NCBI GenBank assembly: GCA_003164675.1
Contig: PLTX01000063.1
Coordinates: 71,318-135,317 of the forward strand
Length of the DNA stretch: 64,000 nucleotides
Source of the DNA: Verrucomicrobiota bacterium
Lineage (GTDB): Bacteria > Verrucomicrobiota > Verrucomicrobiia > Palsa-1439
Direction: 5' to 3'
Under the pieces are notes generated by a model. It made no database searches and was not told the DNA's origin. It was given only the letters and a program-made list of their open reading frames with translations. Made by a program: the position numbers and the translations under genes. This document shows positions 38,120 to 46,281 of the stretch, piece by piece; position 1 is the first letter of the stretch; each line of letters begins with the position of its first letter.

Positions 38120-39244
38120 ATGCCGGTAGCCGCCACAAAAACCAAATCCATTTACCTCATCGGAGGCGCGGACGAGTTTTCGATCAAGGAAACCGCCGCA
38201 AAGCTGGCCGACAAACTCGCGCCGAAGAAGGCCGGCGAATTCGGTTTGGAGATTATCGAAGGTTCGGTGACGAATCAGGATGAAGCCCTCAAGGTCCTTT
38301 CCCGTCTTCGCGAGGCGTTGAACACGGTCGGCCTGTTCGGCGGCGGCGACAAGCTCGTCTGGCTCAAGAACACCGACCTTCTCGCCGATAGCCCGACGAC
38401 CCGTGCCGAGGCGGTGAAGGAGTCACTGGCCGAACTTGCCGACCTGCTCAAGGCCGGTCTGGGCAACGGCGTGACGCTGCTCATCAGCGCCATCGGCACC
38501 GACCGGCGCAAGACGCTCTACAAGACCCTCGAAAAAATCGGCGAGGTTCAATTTTTCGAGATGCTCGAAGAAGGGAAGGGCGACGCCGACGAGGATATCG
38601 AGGCGTTCATCCAGTCGAAATCGCGCGCCGACGCCAAGACGATGAATCCCGACGCGGTGCAAGCGTTCCGCGAACTCGTCGCTCCAAATCTGCGCGAGAT
38701 CGCCAACGAATTGGAAAAACTTTTCGTCTACGTCGGCAAACGCGCCGCCGTCACGAAAGAAGATGTCCGCGCAATCTGTTCCGCCTCGCGCCAGGCCGTC
38801 ATCTGGGAATTGACCGATGCCCTCGGCGCGCGTCACACGTCCCACGCCATCCACGCCTTGGAAAACCTGCTCGATGCCGGCGAGCAACCGATGGGCGTGT
38901 TGATGATGCTGGTCGCGCAGTTTCGACTGATGTTGTTGGCGAAAGACCTGATGCAACGCAAACTGATCAGCGTCCGCGACGGTCAGGGCGGCAACTTCGA
39001 GTTCGTGAAAGCCTTCGAGCGCCTGCCCGAGCAGGCGACAGCCCATTTCCCGCGGACGAAGGAAGGCGCGCTCCCGAATGCCTGGCGGCTCTACCGCTGC
39101 GCCCTCGCCGCGACAAACTTTTCCATATCCGAACTGATCCGCGCCATGGATTTGCTGCTGGAAGCAAACCACCAACTCGTCTCCACGCAACTCGACGACA
39201 GACTTGTCTTGGAAGAGGCGATTGCCAAAATCGCCCTGAAGTGA
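38120..39244 (+). CDS. holA: DNA polymerase III subunit delta
   Basis: IYLIGGADEFSIKETAAKLADKL…LFGGGDKLVWLKNTDLL…LREIANELEKLFVYVGKRAAVTKEDVRAIC…ALENLLDAGEQPMGVLMMLVAQFRLML. Confidence 0.88.
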   Translation: MPVAATKTKSIYLIGGADEFSIKETAAKLADKLAPKKAGEFGLEIIEGSVTNQDEALKVLSRLREALNTVGLFGGGDKLVWLKNTDLLADSPTTRAEAVKESLAELADLLKAGLGNGVTLLISAIGTDRRKTLYKTLEKIGEVQFFEMLEEGKGDADEDIEAFIQSKSRADAKTMNPDAVQAFRELVAPNLREIANELEKLFVYVGKRAAVTKEDVRAICSASRQAVIWELTDALGARHTSHAIHALENLLDAGEQPMGVLMMLVAQFRLMLLAKDLMQRKLISVRDGQGGNFEFVKAFERLPEQATAHFPRTKEGALPNAWRLYRCALAATNFSISELIRAMDLLLEANHQLVSTQLDDRLVLEEAIAKIALK

Positions 39245-39309
39245 ATTGCCGTGCAGGCATCGCCTGCCACAATGGTTCGTCAACGCCCTGCTGCTTGATT
39301 GACGACCGG

Positions 39310-41028
39310 CTAGAACGGATTCAGCAATTGCGGCGGGATATCGGGGGCGCGGGCGGTGTTCGAGTTTGTCGGTGCCACGCTCTTGGCCTTTGCCAACAAA
39401 TCCAAAAGCTCGGTGGGCGTGACGTTTTCAACGCGACGCAACTCGCTGTGCTCCCGACCGTCGGGCCCAATGAATACGAGCGTGGGCACGCCCCAGATCC
39501 CGAAGTCCTTGCGCAACTGTTCGACATCGGGCGAGCCTTCATGCGTCAGATCGGCTTTGAGCACTGTGAAATGTTTCGATTCCTCCAGGACGCGCTTGTC
39601 GCGGAACGTGGTGCGCTCCATCTTGCGGCATGGACCGCACCATTCCGCCGAGAAATCAATAAACACCGGACGATGATCGGCGGCTGCCTGCTGGACTTTC
39701 GCGGCGGCATACGGTTCAAAGGCGACGCCGCCTTCACCGGAGGCGCCGAGGTTGAGCCACAGCGGGCTGGTGATCCAGGCGGCAACAGCAATCAGCGCAA
39801 CGCCGAACACGCGTTTCACCGATACCATCCACGTGCCGGATTTCGGCAGGCGACTCAGCAATCCCGAAAATGTTCCGAGCACGACGTAGGGCAGGCCCAG
39901 TCCCAATGCGAGCGCGAAGAACAACCACCAGCCCAGCCACGGGTTGCCGGTCTGGCCGACAAACGCCAGCAGCGCGACAACGAATGGCGCAAGACACGGC
40001 GCGGCAATCACGCCAATCACCGCGCCAAAGAAGAACACGCCGATGTAACCGGCCTTTGACGACAGGCCCGTGGCCCGTTGCATGAGAACTTGCGGTGGCT
40101 GCAATTCGTACAACCCGAACATGCTCAGGGCCAGGGCGACGAGCAGCAGTGCGATGCCAATGAGCAGAACGGGACTTTGCAGCGCCGAGCCGAACAGCGA
40201 GCCGGTGAGCGCCGCGATCAGTCCGAGCGTCGAGTACGTCAGCACAATTCCCAGGCAATAGATCAGCGACGAAACAAAGGCGCGGCGCGCGTTTCGCTCG
40301 CCACCCTGGCCGCCAAAGTAACTGACCGTAATCGCGATCATCGGATACACGCACGGCGTCAGGTTCAGCGCCAGCCCGCCCAGGAACACCACAAGGATCG
40401 TGACAAACCATCCCCGTTCGCGCACTAGCGTGGCGATGGGACTGTCCGCACCCGCGTTGCCGGCGGTAACGAGCGGCGCTAGCGACGCGCTTGGCGTCGC
40501 GCCGAAGATGTCGGCGTGAACGGCCTGCGGCTTCTGCGATTCGGAGACGATCTCGGTGTCCAGGACGATGGGGACGTTTTTCGGCGCGATGCAGACACTG
40601 TCGTTGCACGCCTGGTACCGCAGCGTGCCTTCGAGTTTCAGCGGCCCGGTCCTGGCATCGGCGCTCACGTGTCCTTCGGCGAAGATGATCGTCCGGCCCG
40701 TGTACAGCGCGACCGGGCCGTCAGACCACGCGACCTTGGTGGTCGCGCCCTTGGGGTACGCGATCCGATCGATGACGATGGACGCCGGCGGCTGGAGCGT
40801 GAGCGTGGTCGGGATCAGGCCCTCGACGTTGACGGGGTTGGCGTTGATGTGCCAGTGCGCGCCGACATCGATGACCACCGCCAGCCGGAAGTGTGCGTTC
40901 GGCGTGAGCTTGTCCACCGACAGGAGGGTATCGACCTTGAACTCGGCCTGCTGCGCGTCACACGCCCGTGGCACAAACCAGACGGCCAGCGCCACCAGCG
41001 CCAGAATGGACAGTCGGAGCCGTTTCAT
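39310..41028 (-). CDS. dsbD: Thiol:disulfide interchange protein DsbD
   Basis: N-terminal DsbD-alpha-like domain, GLALNLTPCVYPMIAITVSYFGGQ, GAVIGVIAAPCLAPFVVALLAFV, C-terminal thioredoxin VFIDFSAEWCGPCRKMERTTF. Confidence 0.93.
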   Translation of the reverse strand: MKRLRLSILALVALAVWFVPRACDAQQAEFKVDTLLSVDKLTPNAHFRLAVVIDVGAHWHINANPVNVEGLIPTTLTLQPPASIVIDRIAYPKGATTKVAWSDGPVALYTGRTIIFAEGHVSADARTGPLKLEGTLRYQACNDSVCIAPKNVPIVLDTEIVSESQKPQAVHADIFGATPSASLAPLVTAGNAGADSPIATLVRERGWFVTILVVFLGGLALNLTPCVYPMIAITVSYFGGQGGERNARRAFVSSLIYCLGIVLTYSTLGLIAALTGSLFGSALQSPVLLIGIALLLVALALSMFGLYELQPPQVLMQRATGLSSKAGYIGVFFFGAVIGVIAAPCLAPFVVALLAFVGQTGNPWLGWWLFFALALGLGLPYVVLGTFSGLLSRLPKSGTWMVSVKRVFGVALIAVAAWITSPLWLNLGASGEGGVAFEPYAAAKVQQAAADHRPVFIDFSAEWCGPCRKMERTTFRDKRVLEESKHFTVLKADLTHEGSPDVEQLRKDFGIWGVPTLVFIGPDGREHSELRRVENVTPTELLDLLAKAKSVAPTNSNTARAPDIPPQLLNPF

Positions 41029-41564
41029 TGCTTCAAAATGGCTCTTATATCGGCATCGAGGGCATTCGTCTCGGTGACGCCGACGAGTTTGTCGATGACG
41101 TTTTGGTTCTTGTCGATGACAAACGTCACGGGAACCGATGTCAAGCCGCCGAACGTCTGGATCACATCGTAATCGGCCGCGTGCAGCGCGTAGCGCAAGT
41201 GTTGTTGCTCCGCGTAGGTCTTGAGGGAGTCAGGGCCTGTCTGGTCGAGCGCCAGCGCGAGTACGGCGAGGTTCGTCTCACCGTATTGTCCGACCATGTC
41301 ATTCAATATCCCCATCTGTTTGCGGCTGTGTTCGTCCCACGTCGCGAGAAAACAGACGATCAGCGCCTTGTTCTTGAAATCGGCGAGCTTGATGGTGCGA
41401 CCCTGCGGTCCCTTCACGACAAACGAGGGCGCGGGCTGGGCTTGACGGATAGTATTCTCTCCAAACGCCTGGCCCAGCAGCACAATGACCGCGACCAGCG
41501 CGATCGCGCCCAGAAACAGTGGAATCAAGTGTCGGCTGCGCCATGCATTAGGTTGGATATTCAT
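41025..41564 (-). CDS. TlpA/ResA-like thioredoxin-fold protein lacking the CxxC motif
   Basis: APSFVVKGPQGRTIKLADFKNKALIVCFLATWDEHSRKQMGILNDMV…GLTSVPVTFVIDKNQNVIDKLVG; TWDEHSRK replaces TWCxxCRK; ATGA overlap with dsbD. Confidence 0.8.
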   Translation of the reverse strand: MNIQPNAWRSRHLIPLFLGAIALVAVIVLLGQAFGENTIRQAQPAPSFVVKGPQGRTIKLADFKNKALIVCFLATWDEHSRKQMGILNDMVGQYGETNLAVLALALDQTGPDSLKTYAEQQHLRYALHAADYDVIQTFGGLTSVPVTFVIDKNQNVIDKLVGVTETNALDADIRAILKQ

Positions 41565-41680
41565 GGTTCGAATGAAAGTATTATTCCACTCCAATGCACT
41601 ACGCAAGTGCCGCCTTTTCCGGATTGCCTGGCGGCGGTTCCTTGACGAGTCGCGGTAGACGTCGTAACCTTCCCTGACTA

Positions 41681-42052
41681 ATGCGCAAGGCTTTGAGAGT
41701 ACTAACGACGCTCGTGGTGGTTTTGCTCACGGGTGGCCTGCCCATGCGCGCCGATTCCTGCGAACCGTCCGCCGCGCCCTGCGCTCACGAGCGGTCGCAG
41801 CCGATGGATTGCTGTCGGGGCGCACATTGCCATTGCGATATGTCCGCGCCAACCCGGCCGGCGTCGAACCAGACGCCGCCTCGTACCACGCCAACCCCCG
41901 GTCATTGGGTGGTAAAGGTCACGGTCATGTCAGCGGGCACAATGTTGCTTGTGGGCGAGGTCGCGTGCCGCCCCGCGTTGGCCGCGGGAGCGAACGCTTC
42001 GACACCCGCCGCCTCCTCGGCGTACCTTTGGACGCATGCTTTCCTGATCTGA
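41681..42052 (+). CDS. Secreted/anchored Cys-His-rich protein, possible metal binding
   Basis: Signal peptide; CEPSAAPCAHERSQPMDCCRGAHCHCDMS. Confidence 0.5.
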   Translation: MRKALRVLTTLVVVLLTGGLPMRADSCEPSAAPCAHERSQPMDCCRGAHCHCDMSAPTRPASNQTPPRTTPTPGHWVVKVTVMSAGTMLLVGEVACRPALAAGANASTPAASSAYLWTHAFLI

Positions 42053-42101
42053 GACCGAGCTCCACGCCCGTGGTGTCTCTTGTGTCCGTCTCAGGTCAGT
42101 C

Positions 42102-42653
42102 ATGCAACTTCACGAACAACCAGATTCCGAGATTGTCCGGCAAATCCAGTCGGGCGATGCCGCCGCATTTGACGAGTTGATGCGGCGCTACAAACGTCCC
42201 GTGGTGAATTTCGTTTTCCGCATGGTGGGCGACGCCCAGGACGCGGACGATGTCGCCCAGGATGTGTTCGTGCGCGTGTACCAGAATCTGGATACCTACC
42301 GGCCCGAAACGAAGTTCTCCACCTGGCTGTTCGCCTTGGCGCGCAACGCCGCGATTGACCGGATTCGCTGGCGCTCGCGCCATCGAACCGAGTCGATCGA
42401 GTCGGCGTCAGAGATTGTCGCGTCATCAGGCACCGCGGAGGAGGTGAACACGCGCGAGATTGGCGATCAGATTGCCGCGGCCATCGCGAAGCTCCCCGAA
42501 GACCAGAAAACCGCCATCGTCCTGTCCGAGTATCACGGAATGTCTTATGCCGAGATTGCGGGCGTGATGCGATGCTCCGAGAAATCGGTCGAGTCCCGCC
42601 TGTACCGCGCCAAACAGACATTAAGAGCAGCGCTCCAGCACCTGTTGGAATGA
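42102..42653 (+). CDS. ECF RNA polymerase sigma factor
   Basis: DAAAFDELMRRYKRPVVNFVFRMVGDAQDADDVAQDVFVRVYQNLDTYRPETKFSTWLFALARNAAIDRIRWRSRHR…GMSYAEIAGVMRCSEKSVESRLYRAKQTLR. Confidence 0.95.
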   Translation: MQLHEQPDSEIVRQIQSGDAAAFDELMRRYKRPVVNFVFRMVGDAQDADDVAQDVFVRVYQNLDTYRPETKFSTWLFALARNAAIDRIRWRSRHRTESIESASEIVASSGTAEEVNTREIGDQIAAAIAKLPEDQKTAIVLSEYHGMSYAEIAGVMRCSEKSVESRLYRAKQTLRAALQHLLE

Positions 42654-42817
42654 CCTGTGTCTGTTGCAGTTTAACCACACTGACTGATTCACCGCAGCGG
42701 GATTCCGTGTTCCCGGCCGCGCTGATGATTGATGGTGCGCGGACGCCAACACGGTTCGGCGTTCGCAACCTCTCCAACACCACCGCCGAAGGCCCTCCTT
42801 ATCCCGTCGGAAGCTGA
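42650..42817 (+). CDS. Short ORF (MTCVCCSL…), ATGA-coupled to the sigma gene and ending at a terminator
   Basis: ATG overlaps the sigma stop; 55 aa MTCVCCSLTTLTDSPQRDSVFPAALMIDGARTPTRFGVRNLSNTTAEGPPYPVGS*. Confidence 0.3.
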   Translation: MTCVCCSLTTLTDSPQRDSVFPAALMIDGARTPTRFGVRNLSNTTAEGPPYPVGS

Positions 42818-42847
42818 AAACCCTCGCTGTTTCCAGCGAGGGTTTTC
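42816..42847 (+). terminator. Intrinsic terminator between the ECF sigma gene and the anti-sigma/efflux genes
   Basis: GAAAA-CCCTCGCT-gtttcc-AGCGAGGG-TTTTC, 8-bp perfect stem. Confidence 0.85.
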
Positions 42848-42872
42848 TTCGCCCCCGACGTATCACTCTGTG

Positions 42873-43208
42873 ATGAACCAGAATGACGACAAGCTGAGGG
42901 CATTACTCAAGCAGTGGCGCGACATCGAGCCGCAAGGCAATTTCGAGGCAAACGTGTGGCGACGGATTCGAGTTGTCGCTGACCAGCGTCCCGAACGAGT
43001 GAGCCTGATCGAGGCGATTGGGCGGTTGCTGTGGCAACCCGCATGGTCGGTTGCCGCGGCGCTGTTCGTGGCTGCCCTCGTAGGTGTTTGGGGCGGCGTC
43101 GTTTCCACTTCGCGGCCAGCGGACACTTCCCGGGCCGAGCTTCAGTTTCTTGCGCCGGGTACGCTGGCGGGTAGCTACCTGCAAGGTGCTGCGAAGGAGT
43201 TGCAATGA
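42873..43208 (+). CDS. Putative membrane anti-sigma factor (CnrY-like position)
   Basis: Soluble N-terminus, single TM WSVAAALFVAALVGVWGGVV; lies between sigma and CnrX-like genes. Confidence 0.6.
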   Translation: MNQNDDKLRALLKQWRDIEPQGNFEANVWRRIRVVADQRPERVSLIEAIGRLLWQPAWSVAAALFVAALVGVWGGVVSTSRPADTSRAELQFLAPGTLAGSYLQGAAKELQ

Positions 43209-43672
43209 AGAAAACGCTGATCGCCTTGGCGGTCCTGACAGTTTTCGTTTCGTCGCTTTCTTACGGCGTGGCCAGTTGGTGCGTTCATCGCTCCGTGAGC
43301 CGCGGGATGGCCGACCTGAATGACACCCCGTGGCTCAGACGTGAATTGAACCTGACCGACGCGCAGAGCGCCGCGATTGACAAGTTGAACCAGGAATTTC
43401 GCGCGAAGGTCAACCACTGCTGCGACACGCACTGCGACGCGCGCTTTGCGTTGGGCGCAGAACTGGCCAAACCACAACTCGATCTCACCCGGGCCAATGC
43501 CTGCGTGGACCGCATGGCCGCGGCCCAGGTTGATTCGGAGCGCGCCACGCTGGACCACATCCTCCGCGTGCGTGCGCTGTTGACGCCCGACCAGCAGCAA
43601 CGATACGCGGCGCTTGTCAGCCAGCAGATCTGCGCCGCCGGCCCTCTCGGCATGCATCATCCAACGCAATGA
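43205..43672 (+). CDS. CnrX/Spy-like periplasmic metal sensor
   Basis: LRRELNLTDAQSAAIDKLNQEFRAKVNHCCDTHCDARFALGAEL…LTPDQQQRYAALVSQQIC; ATGA overlap. Confidence 0.75.
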   Translation: MKKTLIALAVLTVFVSSLSYGVASWCVHRSVSRGMADLNDTPWLRRELNLTDAQSAAIDKLNQEFRAKVNHCCDTHCDARFALGAELAKPQLDLTRANACVDRMAAAQVDSERATLDHILRVRALLTPDQQQRYAALVSQQICAAGPLGMHHPTQ

Positions 43673-44928
43673 AACCAATCTTGATCGCCTTTATGTTAGC
43701 GGTCGGGACGATTGCCGCATCCGCGCAAACGAATGATTCGTTGGATGCGCTCATCGAGACCGCCCTCGCGAAGAATCCCGAAATCGCCATGGCCCGCAAG
43801 AAATGGGACGCGGCGCTGCAGAAAATTCCGCAGGCGCGCGCGCTGGACGATCCGACGGTCGGTGTGGACGCCTGGCGCAAGAGCGAAGAGGCCGCGTCAC
43901 CGAGCCAGACCGGCCTGATGGTTTCCCAGAGCATCCCGTGGTTCGGGAAACGCGACTTGCGCGGCAGCGTCGAGACGGGCGCGGCGAAACAGGCGGAAAT
44001 GACCTGGCGGATGAAAACGTTGGAGGTCGTGGCGAAGGTCAAGCGGTCCTACTACGATCTCTGGCAGGCGCAACGCGAGTTGGATATCAACCAGCGCAAT
44101 CAAGAGTTGATGCAGCAATTTGTCGAAGTGGCCCGCTCGCGATATGAGGCGGGCAAGGCCTCGCAGTCCGATCTCATCCGCGCCCAAAACGGGTTGGCCA
44201 GGCTCGCCGAGGATCGCACCGACCGCATGCGCGTACGCTTGCAGGCGCTCGCGGAGTTGAATCGGTTCACGAGGCGCGCGCCCAATTCGCCTGTCGAGAT
44301 CGGACCCGACGTGACCGCTCCGGTGTTGCAGCCCGTCGTGACCTTGGATCAATTACAAGCGGCTGCCGCGTGTCGGCCCGAGTTGCAGGGGTTGCAGGAA
44401 GGCGCGGTGCGTAGCGCCGAGTCGGCGCTGGCGCTGGCGAAGAAGGGGTACGACCCCGATGTGCAGATTCGAGTGGAGGCTTGGCAGTACGAAGGCAAGA
44501 GCGGCATCCAGGAGTATGACGCGGGCGTCTCGGTCAATTTCCCGTGGTTCAACCACGGCAAGTATAAAGCCGCCGTCAACGAGGCGCGCGCGAACCTCGA
44601 CGCAACCCGTGACGAATTGGACGCCATGCGCGTGCAAACCGCTGCCGAGGTAAACGAACTTTACGACGGCATTCACACGATGCATCACCATTACGAATTG
44701 TACGTGGGCCAGCTGATTCCACAGCAGCAGCTCGCCGTCGATGCCGCGCGGTCGGCCTACGAAAGCGGCACAGGTGGGTTCCTCGATATTCTGGATGCGC
44801 GGCGGATGTTGTTTGACTTGGAAATGCAGAATTTACACCACGCCGCTGAGTTTCAACGGCTGTTGGCGTCACTGGAACGAATGGTGGGGGGGCGGTTGCC
44901 GATGGCAACGACGGAGGAGAAGAAATGA
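43669..44928 (+). CDS. TolC-family outer membrane efflux protein (CusC/CnrC-like)
   Basis: LDALIETALAKNPEIAMARKKWDAALQKIPQARALDDPTVGV…VNFPWFNHGKYKAAVNEARANLDATRDELDAMR; ATGA overlap. Confidence 0.9.
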   Translation: MKPILIAFMLAVGTIAASAQTNDSLDALIETALAKNPEIAMARKKWDAALQKIPQARALDDPTVGVDAWRKSEEAASPSQTGLMVSQSIPWFGKRDLRGSVETGAAKQAEMTWRMKTLEVVAKVKRSYYDLWQAQRELDINQRNQELMQQFVEVARSRYEAGKASQSDLIRAQNGLARLAEDRTDRMRVRLQALAELNRFTRRAPNSPVEIGPDVTAPVLQPVVTLDQLQAAAACRPELQGLQEGAVRSAESALALAKKGYDPDVQIRVEAWQYEGKSGIQEYDAGVSVNFPWFNHGKYKAAVNEARANLDATRDELDAMRVQTAAEVNELYDGIHTMHHHYELYVGQLIPQQQLAVDAARSAYESGTGGFLDILDARRMLFDLEMQNLHHAAEFQRLLASLERMVGGRLPMATTEEKK

Positions 44929-46268
44929 ACCGGAGTCTTGGGTTCGTGGCGGTTTCGTTGGCGCTCGCGGTGGGCGTGGTGGCCGTATCGTGCTCCCACA
45001 AGGAAAACGGGACGACAAGCGCGGCCACGGTCACCGCCACCAGAGTCAAATATCATTGTCCCATGCATCCCTCGGTTGTTTCGGACAAACCCGGCGATTG
45101 CCCGATCTGCGGCATGAAACTCGTGCCAATGAACGACTCGTCTCCGGCCAAGGTTGCTGCCAGGAAAACGATGTACCGCTCCACGATGAATCCCAACGAG
45201 GTCAGCGACCAGCCGGGCAAAGACTCGATGGGCATGGACATGGTGCCATTCGAACTCGAAGCATCGGCGGAGAAGACGCCGTCGGGGCTGGCGGCGGTGT
45301 CGATCACGGCTGACGCGCGGCAACGGATGGGCTTGACGACGGGCGTGGTGGAACGGCGCGCACTGGCGCGCGAGGTGCGCACGTCCGCCAAAATCGCGGC
45401 GGACGAAACCCGGCTGTACCGCGTCACCGTCAAGGTGGACGGCTGGGTGGATAAACTTTTCGCCGCCACGACAGGGCAATTCGTGAAACAGGGTGAGCCA
45501 TTGCTTACGGTCTACAGTCCGGACCTGTTGACGTTGCAGAACGAATACCTGACGGCCTTGCGATCCGGCTCATCGAATCTGGTCGCGTCCGCGCGCCGAC
45601 GTTTGTCGCTTTGGGACATTACCGACGAGCAAATTGATCGGCTGGAGAAAGGCGGCATCGCCGAGAAGATGCTCACACTTTTCGCGCCGGCCAGCGGATG
45701 GATCATCGAGCGCACAGTGTTGCCGGGCCAGAAGATCGCCGCAGGCGAATCCTTGTTGGTTATCGCCGATTTGTCCACCGTCTGGGCCGATGCCGATATT
45801 TATCAGTCGGATCTTCCGTACGTAAAAGTTGGCATGCCCGTCGCATTGACGTTGTCCTACGGGCCGGGCAAGAAGTTTACCGGGAAGGTGACGTTCGTCT
45901 CGCCGACGCTGGATCCCGAGAGTCGCACCATGAAAGCGCGGCTGGAGATTCCGAATCCTGAATTACTGTTGAAGCCGGAAATGTTCGCCACGGCCACGCT
46001 CTCGTACGAATTGGGCGACGGTCTCGCCATTCCCGAAACCGCGGTGATGCGCACGGGACTCGAGACGTACGCGTTTCGGGACGCGGGCGATGGACGACTG
46101 ATGCCGACGCCGATCGTGGTGGGCGAACGTTGCGATGGCTACTACCAGCTTCTCTCGGGTCTGGGCGCCGGCGACAAGGTTGTCACATCCGCCAACTTCC
46201 TGGTGGACTCCGAGTCGTCGATGAAGGCCGCTCTGGAGTCGATGGCGGCCAGTTCGCACCAACCGTGA
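44925..46268 (+). CDS. CusB-like RND periplasmic adaptor with N-terminal heavy-metal-binding domain
   Basis: VKYHCPMHPSVVSDKPGDCPICGMKLVPMN; LFAATTGQFVKQGEPLLTVYSPDLLTLQNEYLTAL. Confidence 0.93.
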   Translation: MNRSLGFVAVSLALAVGVVAVSCSHKENGTTSAATVTATRVKYHCPMHPSVVSDKPGDCPICGMKLVPMNDSSPAKVAARKTMYRSTMNPNEVSDQPGKDSMGMDMVPFELEASAEKTPSGLAAVSITADARQRMGLTTGVVERRALAREVRTSAKIAADETRLYRVTVKVDGWVDKLFAATTGQFVKQGEPLLTVYSPDLLTLQNEYLTALRSGSSNLVASARRRLSLWDITDEQIDRLEKGGIAEKMLTLFAPASGWIIERTVLPGQKIAAGESLLVIADLSTVWADADIYQSDLPYVKVGMPVALTLSYGPGKKFTGKVTFVSPTLDPESRTMKARLEIPNPELLLKPEMFATATLSYELGDGLAIPETAVMRTGLETYAFRDAGDGRLMPTPIVVGERCDGYYQLLSGLGAGDKVVTSANFLVDSESSMKAALESMAASSHQP

Positions 46269-46281
46269 GTGACGGCCCGGT

